NCBI RefSeq assembly: GCF_019052655.1 | Contig: NZ_JAHQVB010000052.1 | Span: 1-15,793, forward strand | Length of the DNA: 15,793 nt | From: Holdemanella porci | GTDB taxonomy: Bacteria > Bacillota_I > Bacilli_A > Erysipelotrichales > Erysipelotrichaceae | Reading direction: 5' to 3' | Part shown: one piece after another, positions 6,794 through 14,408 of the stretch | Numbering within the stretch: the stretch's first letter is position 1 | How the letters are laid out: each line of letters opens with the position of its first letter | The notes under the pieces: model-generated | What the model saw: the letters and a program-made list of their open reading frames with translations, nothing else | Databases searched by the model: none | What the model was told of the DNA's origin: nothing | Made by a program: the position numbers and the translations under genes

Positions 6794-6824
6794 TTGCGTT
6801 GTTCTAAGAACAAGGCTGTAAATT
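6794..6824 (+). promoter_or_regulatory. MerR-type promoter with 19-bp spacer and central palindrome
   Basis: TTGCGT (6794-6799) and TAAATT (6819-6824) are separated by 19 bases, the long spacer characteristic of MerR-regulated promoters. The perfect 15-base palindrome TTGTTCTAAGAACAA (6799-6813) lies in the spacer and would be the operator. The predicted start is near 6831, so the transcript would begin at the GGAG of the ribosome binding site. It precedes a broken merR-family gene, the usual autoregulatory position. Confidence 0.55.
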
Positions 6825-6843
6825 GAAAAAGGAGTATTGTGCA

Positions 6844-7185
6844 ATGAAGTATAAGGTGAAGTGAATCGAAGAACATATGGGAATCACAAGAAATATGATT
6901 CGTAGATATGAAAAGAAGGGAGTGATTTCAAAGAATGAAGAAGGGTTGAGATAATTATGGGATATAAGAATGTTGGCGAGTTTAGGGTTTAGTTTGGATG
7001 AAGTTAAAGAAATTTTGAGTGAGGAAAATTTAAAGGAACTGAGCCAAAGAAAGTTGGGCGAGTTGGATAAGAAATGTGAGGATTTACAAAGCGAAAAAAA
7101 TTTATTGAATATAGTTCAGATAATTGGAGAGTTACCTTGTTGTTTAGAAGATGTAATAGATGAGTTTGGAAAGAAGAGTGAATAA
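6844..7185 (+). pseudogene. MerR-family transcriptional regulator disrupted by two stop codons
   Basis: ATG 6844 follows AAGGAG with good spacing, and one frame runs 113 codons to TAA 7183-7185 with stops at 6862-6864 (TGA) and 6952-6954 (TAA). Ignoring the stops, the product is a small MerR protein. Its winged helix-turn-helix contains MGITRNMIRRYEKKGVI, then DIRMLASLGFSLDEVKEIL, and it ends in a charged coiled-coil dimerisation helix (about residues 60-95). Two different stop codons in the DNA-binding half make decay far more likely than recoding; other genes here terminate normally at TGA/TAA/TAG. The remaining open stretch from 6970 lacks the DNA-binding helix. No cysteine effector site is clear, apart from a CC pair near the C-terminus. 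Confidence 0.82.
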
Positions 7186-7187
7186 TA

Positions 7188-7809
7188 ATGAAAAAGTTAG
7201 TGTGTTTAGGATTGTGTTTGATTCTTAGAGGTTGTACAAGTACACCTGTTGACAAAAATGATGCAGAACGAAAAGTGAATGTAATTGAGGTATCTGCTTC
7301 TACGATAGATAAAATAGAGGAAATGGCAATCAAGGATGTTGAGGCCACAAAGACAAAGTTAGAGAGTGAAAGGGATGCTTTGAGTGAAAAAATAACGGAT
7401 TTTGATGTATATACGAAAAAAGTAGATAAGGTAAAATCGTATTATGATGATGCTTTAAAACAGACAGAGTTGTTGTCCATTCGATTGAGGAAATATGCTT
7501 ATAAGTATGCTGAATTGATTATGAATGAGGATGTATCATATAAAGTGAAATACAAAGATTTGAGCGGAATCTATGAATATATATGAAGATGCGGGTAAGG
7601 ATATGTATGATATCTATTATGATGGAATTATTAAAGATGCATATGATACGGAAGATTACGATGTGTGGAGTGATGCAAGTTCGGATATTTATGAATTCCA
7701 ATCGGATTTGAGAAGTGAAGTATATGATCATGATGATGAAAGAGTGCAGAAGAAGATGGATAAGTTTAAAAAATCAATTCTTCGTATGAAGGAGGGTGTG
7801 AATGATTAG
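7188..7809 (+). pseudogene. Small lipoprotein of unknown function, split by a frameshift
   Basis: The upstream piece (7188-7586, 132 residues) starts with a short signal peptide, MKK, a hydrophobic stretch and then LRGC with the would-be lipidated Cys16. The lipobox position normally Ser or Ala is Arg14. A charged, probably coiled-coil region rich in Lys and Glu follows (about residues 30-110). Its frame stops at TGA 7584-7586. A second frame, open until TAG 7807-7809, continues the same Tyr/Asp-rich character with GKDMYDIYYDG and a Lys-rich end. The junction is an (AT)4 tract at 7577-7584; one additional AT unit would join both pieces into one protein of about 207 residues. I do not recognise the family. 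It begins 2 bases after the merR pseudogene and was probably co-transcribed with it. Confidence 0.68.
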
Positions 7810-7839
7810 AAAGAATTAATGATTTTCTCTAATTTTTTT
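7806..7839 (+). terminator. Terminator after the lipoprotein gene
   Basis: TTAGA (7806-7810) pairs with TCTAA (7828-7832), with four more pairs after one mismatch, followed by seven T's (7833-7839). The stem overlaps the stop codon. It is AT-rich and of moderate strength. Confidence 0.6.
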
Positions 7840-7848
7840 AAAATGGTC

Positions 7849-7877
7849 TTGCATCACAGATTATAGTGGTGTATAGT
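7849..7877 (+). promoter_or_regulatory. Promoter of the rplKA operon
   Basis: TTGCAT (7849-7854) and TATAGT (7872-7877) with an exact 17-base spacer. The predicted start is G7884, the first base of GCATGCG. The resulting leader of about 69 bases before rplK has weak pairing potential but no leader family I can name. Confidence 0.75.
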
Positions 7878-7952
7878 AAAAAGGCATGCGTGGGAGAATG
7901 CGTAACTGTTCGTATTACCACAGCATAGGACAAAATATAGGAGGAACGTCTT

Positions 7953-8372
7953 ATGAGCAAGAAAAAAGTTACAAAAGTTTGTAAGTTGCAGTTCCAAGCT
8001 GGTGGAGCTAAACCAGGTCCAGCATTAGCAAGTGCTGGTATCAACATGCCTCAGTTCTGTACAGCTTTCAATGATGCAACAAAAGATCGTAAAGGTGATA
8101 TTGTTCCGGTTGTCATTACTGCTTATGAAGATAAGAGTTTTGATTTCGTATTGAAAACAACACCTGCTGCTAACTTGTTGAAAAAAGCAGCAAACGTACA
8201 AAAAGCAAGTGGAGATCAAAAAGTAGTTGCTGGTACAATTACAGTTGACCAATTAAAAGAAATTGCTGAGTACAAAATGCCAGACTTGAATGCCAATGAT
8301 GTAGAAGCTGCAATGCGTATTGTTGCTGGTACTGCACGTAACATGGGTATCAAGGTTGAAGGATTTGAATAG
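7953..8372 (+). CDS. rplK: 50S ribosomal protein L11, with shortened proline loop
   Basis: A 139-residue protein of the GTPase-associated centre of the large subunit, where it contacts 23S rRNA helices 43/44, elongation factors and the stringent factor. The C-terminal RNA-binding domain is canonical ([17 protein letters not shown]), as is the [13 protein letters not shown] linker. The N-terminal loop is unusual: where most bacteria have an AGxANPxPPVGPALGQ-like segment, this protein has [12 protein letters not shown] (residues 16-27). About four residues are missing, including the PPV that contains Pro22, a known thiostrepton/micrococcin contact. The start ATG follows TAGGAGGAACGTCTT. It is the first gene of rplK-rplA, without secE-nusG upstream. 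Confidence 0.98.
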   Translation: MSKKKVTKVCKLQFQAGGAKPGPALASAGINMPQFCTAFNDATKDRKGDIVPVVITAYEDKSFDFVLKTTPAANLLKKAANVQKASGDQKVVAGTITVDQLKEIAEYKMPDLNANDVEAAMRIVAGTARNMGIKVEGFE

Positions 8373-8386
8373 GAGGAACATCAATA

Positions 8387-9073
8387 ATGGCAAAAGTAAG
8401 TAAGAGATATGCTGAAGCAGCTAAATTGGTTGATCGTTCAAAGACTTATTCAATTGAAGAAGCTGTTAAATTAGCTAAAGAAACTAGTAAAACAAAATTC
8501 GACGCAAGTGTTGAAGTAAGTTTCCGTTTAAACGTAGACCCTCGTCACGCTGATCAACAAATTCGTGGGGCAATGGTATTACCTAATGGAACTGGTAAAA
8601 CACAACGCGTTTGTGTAGTTGCACAAGGTGAAAAAGAAAAAGAAGCTCAGGCTGCTGGTGCTGATTTCGTTGGTGGTGCAGATATTATCGAAAAAATCTC
8701 TAAAGGTTGGTTCGATTTTGACGTATTAGTAGCTACTCCAGATATGATGGGTCAATTAGGACGTTTAGGACGTGTTTTAGGTCCTAAAGGATTAATGCCA
8801 AACCCTAAGACTGGTACAGTAACAATGGATGTTGCTAAGGCTATTGATGAAATTAAAAAAGGTAAAGTTACTTACCGTGTAGACAAAGAAGGAAACATCA
8901 ACTTAGCTATCGGTAAAACAAGTTTTACTGATGAAGCTTTAGTTGAAAACTTCAATGCAATCTTCAACACAATTGCTAAGGCTCGTCCTGCAACTGTAAA
9001 AGGTGCATACATGAAAAACTTAGTTGTTTCAACAACAATGGGTCCTGGAATCCACGTTGAAATCGTTAAGTAA
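8387..9073 (+). CDS. rplA: 50S ribosomal protein L1
   Basis: A 228-residue primary 23S rRNA-binding protein that forms the mobile L1 stalk at the E site and in many bacteria represses its own operon by binding the mRNA. The family signature around [22 protein letters not shown] is intact (about residues 124-145), and the length is typical. The ribosome binding site AGGAGG (8371-8376) overlaps the rplK stop codon and sits 14 bases before the ATG in a short intergenic stretch, so translation is likely coupled to rplK. The stop codon TAA is immediately followed by the -35 hexamer of the next promoter. Confidence 0.99.
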   Translation: MAKVSKRYAEAAKLVDRSKTYSIEEAVKLAKETSKTKFDASVEVSFRLNVDPRHADQQIRGAMVLPNGTGKTQRVCVVAQGEKEKEAQAAGADFVGGADIIEKISKGWFDFDVLVATPDMMGQLGRLGRVLGPKGLMPNPKTGTVTMDVAKAIDEIKKGKVTYRVDKEGNINLAIGKTSFTDEALVENFNAIFNTIAKARPATVKGAYMKNLVVSTTMGPGIHVEIVK

Positions 9074-9102
9074 TTGACAAATCTAGTAAAATAAATTAAA
9101 CT
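9074..9102 (+). promoter_or_regulatory. Promoter of the rplJL transcript
   Basis: A perfect TTGACA (9074-9079) begins right after the rplA stop. A 17-base spacer leads to TAAACT (9097-9102, 4 of 6). The predicted start is near 9109, ahead of the L10 leader, so rplJ-rplL can be made apart from rplK-rplA. Confidence 0.75.
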
Positions 9103-9118
9103 ACAGATTGTTATCAAT

Positions 9119-9217
9119 ATTCCAAAGACAGTAACGGCGTATGCTTAATAATGTTACCGAGGGTATGATGCATTGACTTTGCACAATTAGCCCGTCTTTG
9201 ATGCGGGCTTTTCTTTT
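9119..9217 (+). promoter_or_regulatory. L10 (rplJ) ribosomal protein leader with attenuator
   Basis: CCAAAGACAGTAAC at 9122-9135 and GTTACCGAGG at 9153-9162 are the conserved core of the L10 leader, in which the L10-L12 complex binds the mRNA to regulate its own synthesis. GTAAC (9131-9135) pairs with GTTAC (9153-9157). Downstream, AGCCCG (9189-9194) pairs with CGGGCT (9204-9209), followed by TTTTCTTTT. This is an intrinsic terminator 47 bases before rplJ and the likely control point. The family is recognised from its conserved bases; the terminator is read directly. Confidence 0.9.
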
Positions 9218-9255
9218 GAATATTGTTACAATAGATGAAAGAAGAGGTGGATCGA

Positions 9256-9795
9256 ATGAACAAAGACATCCTTGCACAAAAGGAAGCTGATGTTATCGCC
9301 TTATCTGAAAAAATGGAAGCTGCTAGTAGTGTTGTATTAGTAGAATACCGTGGATTATCAGTAAAGGAAGTAACAGAACTTCGTCGTGCTTTGCGTGAAG
9401 AAGACGTTGAATTCAAAGTTTACCGTAACGCAATTGCTCGTCGTGCAGCTGAAAAATTAGGTCACGAAGATTTCGCAAAAACTTTAGTTGGACCTAACGC
9501 ATTGGCATTTGGTAAAGATCCAGTTGCTCCTGCTCGTGTATTAGCTAAATTTGCTAAAAAACATGAAGCATTGGTATTAAAAACTGGTATCGTGGATGGA
9601 GCTATGGTAGATGAAGCTACTATCCAAAAATTGTCTGCATTACCTAATAAAGAAGGTATGTTGGCTAAATTCGCATCTTGCTTAAATGCTCCAGTTATCA
9701 AATTTGCTATGACTGTTAAAGCATTGGCAGAAGCTAAAGAAAACGGATCTGTAAAAACAGAAGAAGCACCAGCTACTGAAGAAGCTGCTGCGTAA
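9256..9795 (+). CDS. rplJ: 50S ribosomal protein L10
   Basis: A 179-residue protein forming the base of the L7/L12 stalk. It binds 23S rRNA with its N-terminal domain and anchors L12 dimers through its C-terminal helix. The conserved VEYRGLSVKEVTELRRALRE segment begins near residue 28 and LVGPNALAFG is intact. The C-terminal tail is Ala/Glu-rich. An in-frame ATG at 9235 would add seven residues, but AGAGGTGG (9244-9250) lies between the two and gives correct spacing to ATG 9256, which also matches the family's usual N-terminus. It is preceded by its autoregulatory leader and followed 22 bases later by rplL. Confidence 0.98.
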   Translation: MNKDILAQKEADVIALSEKMEAASSVVLVEYRGLSVKEVTELRRALREEDVEFKVYRNAIARRAAEKLGHEDFAKTLVGPNALAFGKDPVAPARVLAKFAKKHEALVLKTGIVDGAMVDEATIQKLSALPNKEGMLAKFASCLNAPVIKFAMTVKALAEAKENGSVKTEEAPATEEAAA

Positions 9796-9817
9796 TTAAT
9801 TATAGGAGGAAAATAAA

Positions 9818-10186
9818 ATGGCTAAATTAACTCAAGAAGAAATTCTTTCTTATTTAGAAGAAGCAACAATTTTAGAATTAAACGACTTAGTAAGTGCAAT
9901 CGAAGAAAAATTTGGTGTAGTAGCAGCTGCTGCTGTTGCTGCTCCAGCTGCTGCTGCTGAAGAAGCTGCAGGACCTAGCGAAGTAACTGTTACATTGGCT
10001 GATGTTGGTGCAACAAAAGTTGCTGTAATCAAAGCCGTACGTGAAATCACTGGTTTAGGATTAGTTGATGCTAAGAAATTAGTAGATGGTGTTCCAGCTG
10101 CTATTAAAGAAAATGTATCTCCAGAAGAAGCAGAATCAATTAAAGAAAAATTAGTTGCTGCTGGAGCTACTGTAGAAATTAAGTAA
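9818..10186 (+). CDS. rplL: 50S ribosomal protein L7/L12
   Basis: A 122-residue stalk protein present in several copies per ribosome that recruits and activates translational GTPases. It has an N-terminal dimerisation helix pair (about 1-35), an Ala-rich flexible hinge (about 36-52) and a C-terminal factor-binding domain with [22 protein letters not shown]. The length is typical. AGGAGG precedes the ATG with good spacing. A strong terminator follows directly, so transcription does not continue into rpoB as it does in many relatives. Confidence 0.99.
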
Positions 10187-10206
10187 TTTAAGCTTAATTT
10201 GTTATT

Positions 10207-10238
10207 AAAGCCTTTGTCTTTAGATAAAGGCTTTTTTT
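10207..10238 (+). terminator. Terminator after rplL
   Basis: A 9-bp perfect stem AAAGCCTTT / AAAGGCTTT (10207-10215 with 10226-10234), 10-base loop and a seven-T run. It closes the rplJL transcription unit. Confidence 0.92.
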
Positions 10239-10284
10239 CTTTTTGTTTAATGAGTATGTACTTAAATGATGCTATTATGATACT

Positions 10285-10316
10285 AAAAAAGACATCATTC
10301 TAATTACGATAATGCC
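10285..10316 (-). terminator. Terminator of the HAD phosphatase gene
   Basis: On the minus strand GGCATTAT (10316-10309) pairs with ATGATGTC (10298-10291), including two G-U pairs, and is followed by six T's (complement of 10285-10290). On the plus strand the stem is followed by TTTT, so it may act weakly in both directions. Confidence 0.75.
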
Positions 10317-10328
10317 TTTTATATATGT

Positions 10329-11132
10329 TTATTCGTCTTTTAATATTTTTGTGACTGCGTTATAGATTCCGTTATCGTATGTAGATGTTGTGGTAAAATT
10401 AGCATAGCTTTTTACAAAGTCACTCGCATTTCCCATCGCAACACCAATATCTGCTTTTTTTAACATATGGATATCATTTGTGCTATCTCCAAAACAGATG
10501 GTATCTTTCCATGAGAATCCTGTTTTTTCAAGAATCATTTCAATGCCTTTTGATTTATCATTATCAGCATTGAAGATATCGAAGCAGAATCCATCGGTTT
10601 TAACGTTAATTAAATCGTTTCTTAGGCTTGGATGAGCTTCCATAAATTGGTCAACTAATTTTTTATCTTTAGTAAGAACTACGGCATTAAAGGCTTTGTG
10701 TCTTAAATGATAGGACTGACTAGGGTCGTAGAATAGTGAATCTAGTACGTTGCAGTATTTACAAAAGTAATACATTGGGTAAAAGTTGTTGTAAATGTAT
10801 GTGGCATCTCCAAAGTGAAACATTAGACCTGTTTCATGTTTTTTGCTGAAATTGACTAAGTCATTCACATTATCTTGTAAGATTGGATAGCTTCCGATTT
10901 CTTGAAAATCTTTGTCTAGAATGTAGCTTCCGTTAATCAATACATAATAATCAAATTGAACGCGTTGTAATATAAGTTTCATTTGATTTAAGGGACGGCC
11001 AGTTGCCGCACAGACAATATATCCTTTATCTTTTAGTGTCTGTATAGCGTCTAATGCGCTTTCTTGAATAACGTCATTTTCGGTTTGGTAAAGTGTTCCG
11101 TCCATGTCGAAAAATACAATTTTGTGTTTCAT
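10329..11132 (-). CDS. HAD-superfamily Cof-type sugar-phosphate/FMN phosphatase
   Basis: A 267-residue cytoplasmic phosphatase with a C2B (Cof-type) cap. Motif I is DMDGT (nucleophile D9, acid/base D11), motif II is AATGRP (T44), motif III includes the Lys of DKSKG, and motif IV is GDSTND (D216, D220), followed by VAMGNA. All catalytic residues are present. Substrates in this group range over sugar phosphates, pyridoxal phosphate and FMN and cannot be predicted here. The frame is open upstream to 11210. The ATG at 11132 has AGAGG seven bases before it and puts motif I near the N-terminus as usual. It is transcribed divergently from rpsL and lies between the two ribosomal clusters. Confidence 0.92.
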   Translation of the reverse strand: MKHKIVFFDMDGTLYQTENDVIQESALDAIQTLKDKGYIVCAATGRPLNQMKLILQRVQFDYYVLINGSYILDKDFQEIGSYPILQDNVNDLVNFSKKHETGLMFHFGDATYIYNNFYPMYYFCKYCNVLDSLFYDPSQSYHLRHKAFNAVVLTKDKKLVDQFMEAHPSLRNDLINVKTDGFCFDIFNADNDKSKGIEMILEKTGFSWKDTICFGDSTNDIHMLKKADIGVAMGNASDFVKSYANFTTTSTYDNGIYNAVTKILKDE

Positions 11133-11156
11133 AAACATACCTCTATTCTTGTCTAT

Positions 11157-11162
11157 ATTATA
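11157..11162 (-). promoter_or_regulatory. -10 element for the HAD gene
   Basis: A perfect TATAAT on the minus strand, 25 bases before the start codon. Upstream, TTTACG gives only a fair -35 with a long 19-base spacer, so the promoter is likely but its -35 is uncertain. Confidence 0.5.
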
Positions 11163-11217
11163 CTTTAATGAATGGAGAATGCGTAAAAAATTTTTATAAA
11201 AAATCAACAAAAAAGAA

Positions 11218-11246
11218 TTGACAAATCATGCCGAATACTGTATCTT
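11218..11246 (+). promoter_or_regulatory. Promoter of the rpsL-rpsG-fusA operon
   Basis: A perfect TTGACA (11218-11223), 17-base spacer and TATCTT (11241-11246, 4 of 6). The predicted start is G11253, again the first base of a GCATGCG sequence as at the rplK promoter. A-rich sequence just upstream could act as an UP element. Confidence 0.82.
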
Positions 11247-11252
11247 AGTATT

Positions 11253-11354
11253 GCATGCGAAAATAGGTTCTGAAAAGAGCCTATATTTAATGGATGGGCA
11301 AGACCCACCCGGCTTCGTTTGCTTGGAAATTGAAAATTTTGAAAGGAGGATCTT
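11253..11354 (+). promoter_or_regulatory. Structured 5' leader of rpsL, family not recognised
   Basis: About 102 bases separate the predicted start from the rpsL ATG. A 9-bp hairpin with a GAAA tetraloop is evident: ATAGGTTCT (11263-11271) with AGAGCCTAT (11276-11284), one G-U pair. A smaller TGGG / CCCA hairpin follows at 11295-11307, and then AAAGGAGG as the ribosome binding site. There is no T run after either hairpin, so it does not look like an attenuator. A ribosomal-protein-binding leader is plausible but unproven. Confidence 0.5.
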
Positions 11355-11768
11355 ATGCCTACAATCAACCAGTTGATTCGTAAAGGTCGTAAGGCCAGTC
11401 AAAACGTTTCAAAGTCTCCAGCTTTGAACCGTGGTTACAACTCATTGCAGTCTAAACCAACAAACCAATCAAGTCCACAAAAACGTGGAGTTTGTACTCG
11501 TGTTGGTACTATGACACCTAAGAAACCAAACTCAGCACTTCGTAAATATGCGCGTGTTCGTTTAAGTAATGGTATGGAAGTTACAGCTTACATTCCAGGT
11601 ATCGGACACAACTTACAGGAACACAGTGTTGTATTGATTCGTGGTGGACGTGTTAAAGACTTACCAGGTGTTCGTTACCACATCGTTCGTGGAACTTTGG
11701 ACTGTGCTGGTGTAAATGACCGTAAACAATCTCGTTCATTATACGGAACAAAAAGACCTAAGAAATAG
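11355..11768 (+). CDS. rpsL: 30S ribosomal protein S12
   Basis: A 137-residue decoding-centre protein that tunes translational fidelity. The conserved loops [11 protein letters not shown] (from residue 54) and [14 protein letters not shown] (from residue 96) are intact. The lysines altered in streptomycin-resistant mutants, K57 and K101 (K42/K87 in E. coli numbering), are wild type, so no streptomycin resistance is indicated here. A Tyr follows the ALRK segment where Val is more common. An AAAGGAGG ribosome binding site precedes the ATG. It is the first gene of the str operon, 25 bases before rpsG. Confidence 0.99.
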   Translation: MPTINQLIRKGRKASQNVSKSPALNRGYNSLQSKPTNQSSPQKRGVCTRVGTMTPKKPNSALRKYARVRLSNGMEVTAYIPGIGHNLQEHSVVLIRGGRVKDLPGVRYHIVRGTLDCAGVNDRKQSRSLYGTKRPKK

Positions 11769-11793
11769 ATCAATCGTGAAAGGAGGAAATTAG

Positions 11794-12264
11794 ATGCCTA
11801 GAAAAGGACACATTGCGAAACGTGACGTACTAGTCGACCCAATTTATAACTCTAAGTTGGTTACTCGTTTGATCAACAAAATCATGATTGATGGTAAAAA
11901 AGGGGTTGCACAAACAATTTTGTACAACGCGTTTGAAATCGTAGAAGTAAAAACAGGAAAAGCACCAATGGAGGTTTTCGAACAAGCTTTAGAAAACGTT
12001 ATGCCTCAATTGGAATTGAAAGTTAGACGTGTAGGTGGAGCCAACTACCAAGTACCAGTTGAAGTAAGCGACGAACGTCGTTTGACTTTAGGACTTCGTT
12101 GGATCGTAAACTACGCACGTTTACGTAACGAAAAAACAATGGAACAGAGATTAGCAGCTGAAATTATCGATGCTTCTAATGGAACTGGTGCCAGTGTTAA
12201 AAAACGTGAAGACACTCACAAAATGGCAGAAGCTAACAAGGCTTATGCTCACTACCGTTGGTAA
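11794..12264 (+). CDS. rpsG: 30S ribosomal protein S7
   Basis: A 156-residue primary assembly protein of the 30S head that binds 16S rRNA and lines the E-site exit channel. It shows the family's [16 protein letters not shown] start, the conserved [11 protein letters not shown] segment (about residues 81-91) and a C-terminal [15 protein letters not shown]. The length is standard. GAAAGGAGG precedes the ATG. It lies between rpsL and fusA in the usual str-operon order, and in many bacteria S7 represses this operon. Confidence 0.99.
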   Translation: MPRKGHIAKRDVLVDPIYNSKLVTRLINKIMIDGKKGVAQTILYNAFEIVEVKTGKAPMEVFEQALENVMPQLELKVRRVGGANYQVPVEVSDERRLTLGLRWIVNYARLRNEKTMEQRLAAEIIDASNGTGASVKKREDTHKMAEANKAYAHYRW

Positions 12265-12282
12265 GAGAAGGAGTAAAGAAAT

Positions 12283-14379
12283 ATGGCTAGAGAATATGCT
12301 TTACACGAAACTCGTAACATCGGTATCATGGCTCACATCGATGCCGGAAAAACAACAACAACAGAACGTATTCTTTACTACTCTGGTGTAAACCACAAGA
12401 TTGGTGAAACACACGATGGAGCTAGTACAATGGACTGGATGGAGCAAGAACAAGAACGTGGTATCACTATCACTTCTGCTGCTACAACAGCTCACTGGAA
12501 AAAGACAGACGGAACTGGTAAAGAATGCCGTATCAATATCATCGATACACCAGGCCACGTAGACTTTACAGTAGAAGTTGAACGTAGTTTACGTGTATTA
12601 GATGGTGCCGTAACAGTATTAGATGCCAAAGCAGGTGTAGAACCTCAGACTGAAACAGTTTGGCGTCAAGCTACTGAATATAACGTTCCACGTATTGTAT
12701 TCTGTAACAAAATGGATGCTACAGGTGCTGACTTCTTAATGTCATGCAATACAATCATCGATCGTTTAGGGGCTAAATCTTGTCCAATTCAGTTACCAAT
12801 TGGTGCTGAATCAGACTTCGAAGCTATCATTGATATTATCAAGAGAAAAGCTTATAGCTTCAGTGGAGATTTCGGTCGTGTAATTACTGAAATCCCAGTT
12901 CCAGAAGATATGGTAGATCTTATGGAAGAATACCGTGCTAAATTATTAGATTATTTAGCAGATTATGATGAAGATTTCATGATGCAAGTATTAGAAGGTG
13001 AAGAACCTTCAATCGAAGAAATCAAACGTGTATTACGTATTGCTGTATGTAATGGTGACTTCTTCCCAGTATTATGTGGATCTGCATATAAGAACAAAGG
13101 TGTTCAATTAGTATTGGATGCAGTAGTAGATTACTTACCAAGTCCATTAGATGTACCTTCAATTAAGGGTACTACATTAGATGGAGAACCAGATGTTCGT
13201 CACCCTGGTGATGATCAACCATTCTCAGCATTAGCATTTAAAATCGCTACAGACCCATTCGTTGGAAAATTATCTTTCTTCCGTGTTTATTCAGGTACTG
13301 CTACAGCAGGAAGCTATGTATTAAACTCAACTAAAGATAAAAAAGAACGTTTCGGACGTATCGTTCAGATGCACGCCAATGCACGTAAAGAAATCACTGA
13401 AGTTTATTCAGGTGATATCGCTGCTGCTGTTGGCTTAAAGGTTACTACAACAGGTGATACATTGTGTGATGAAGATCATCCAATCATCCTTGAATCTATG
13501 GAATTCCCTGAACCAGTAATCGAATTGTCTTTGGAACCAAAAACTAAAGCTGACCAAGACAAAATGGGATTGGCTCTTGCAAAACTTGCAGAAGAAGACC
13601 CTACTTTCAAAACATATACAAACGAAGAAACAGGACAAACAATCATTGCCGGTGTAGGTGAACTTCACTTGGATATCATTGTTGACCGTTTACGTCGTGA
13701 ATTTAAAGTTGAAGCAAATGTTGGACAACCACAAGTTGCTTACCGTGAAACAATTCGTCAGGCTGCTGATTGTGAAGGAAAATATATCCGTCAGTCAGGT
13801 GGTCGTGGACAATATGGTCACGTATGGATCAAATTCGAACCAAACGAAGGGAAAGGATTTGAATTCGTTGATGCTATCGTTGGAGGTAGCGTACCTAGAG
13901 AATATATCAAACCAACTCAAGAAGGTTTGGAAGCAGCATTGGAAAATGGTATGATTGCAGGTTACCCAGTAATCGATATCAAAGCTACATTATTTGATGG
14001 ATCATACCACGATGTCGACTCTAGTGAAATGGCTTATAAGATTGCCGCTAGTATGGCATTGAAAGAAGCAGGAAAGAAATGTAAACCTGCTATTCTAGAA
14101 CCAATTATGTTCGTAGAAGTAACTGCACCAAGTGAATACTTAGGTAGCGTTATGGGTGACGTTTCAAGTCGTCGTGGACAAATCACTGAACAGGAAGAAC
14201 GTGGAAATGCAGTAATCGTTCGTGCACATGTTCCATTATCAGAAATGTTCGGATATGTTACAGACTTACGTAGCTTTACTCAGGGACGTGGAAACTACTC
14301 TATGAAGTTCGACCACTACTCAGAAGTTCCAAAGAGTATTGCAGAAAAAATTATTAAAGAGAATTCAAACGAAAACTAG
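12283..14379 (+). CDS. fusA: Translation elongation factor G
   Basis: A 698-residue GTPase that drives translocation of tRNA and mRNA on the ribosome. G-domain motifs are AHIDAGKTT (17-25), the switch I segment with RGITI (58-62), DTPGH (87-91) and NKMD (139-142). Domains II to V follow with normal length, including the domain IV segment [10 protein letters not shown] near residue 506. The ribosome binding site is GAAGGAG, 18 bases after the rpsG stop. Given its place in the str operon and its unbroken canonical motifs it is the housekeeping copy, not a ribosome-protection relative. Confidence 0.99.
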   Translation: MAREYALHETRNIGIMAHIDAGKTTTTERILYYSGVNHKIGETHDGASTMDWMEQEQERGITITSAATTAHWKKTDGTGKECRINIIDTPGHVDFTVEVERSLRVLDGAVTVLDAKAGVEPQTETVWRQATEYNVPRIVFCNKMDATGADFLMSCNTIIDRLGAKSCPIQLPIGAESDFEAIIDIIKRKAYSFSGDFGRVITEIPVPEDMVDLMEEYRAKLLDYLADYDEDFMMQVLEGEEPSIEEIKRVLRIAVCNGDFFPVLCGSAYKNKGVQLVLDAVVDYLPSPLDVPSIKGTTLDGEPDVRHPGDDQPFSALAFKIATDPFVGKLSFFRVYSGTATAGSYVLNSTKDKKERFGRIVQMHANARKEITEVYSGDIAAAVGLKVTTTGDTLCDEDHPIILESMEFPEPVIELSLEPKTKADQDKMGLALAKLAEEDPTFKTYTNEETGQTIIAGVGELHLDIIVDRLRREFKVEANVGQPQVAYRETIRQAADCEGKYIRQSGGRGQYGHVWIKFEPNEGKGFEFVDAIVGGSVPREYIKPTQEGLEAALENGMIAGYPVIDIKATLFDGSYHDVDSSEMAYKIAASMALKEAGKKCKPAILEPIMFVEVTAPSEYLGSVMGDVSSRRGQITEQEERGNAVIVRAHVPLSEMFGYVTDLRSFTQGRGNYSMKFDHYSEVPKSIAEKIIKENSNEN

Positions 14380-14408
14380 TTGATTTTCGTTTGGTTCTGA
14401 AATACAAT
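14380..14408 (+). promoter_or_regulatory. Internal promoter for tuf
   Basis: TTGATT (14380-14385) starts right after the fusA stop, followed by a 17-base spacer and TACAAT (14403-14408, 5 of 6). It would give extra EF-Tu relative to EF-G, in line with the much higher cellular demand for EF-Tu. Confidence 0.6.

Noticed and set aside
6862..6954. Recoding (UGA as Trp or selenocysteine) to rescue the merR gene
   Set aside because: A TAA also interrupts the frame, no insertion-element-like hairpin is evident, and other genes in the window use TGG for Trp.
7004..7348. Minus-strand open frame of 114 codons
   Set aside because: It spans the merR pseudogene and lipoprotein start, which are coding in character on the plus strand; no promoter or ribosome binding site was seen.
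9114..9416. Minus-strand open frame of 100 codons
   Set aside because: It lies antisense to the L10 leader and the start of rplJ and is explained as a shadow frame.
7893..11186. A 13-base exact match, GGAGAATGCGTAA, at 7893-7905 and 11174-11186
   Set aside because: In a 16-kb window of skewed composition one or two such matches are expected by chance, and the two copies lie in unrelated contexts (rplK leader and upstream of the HAD gene).
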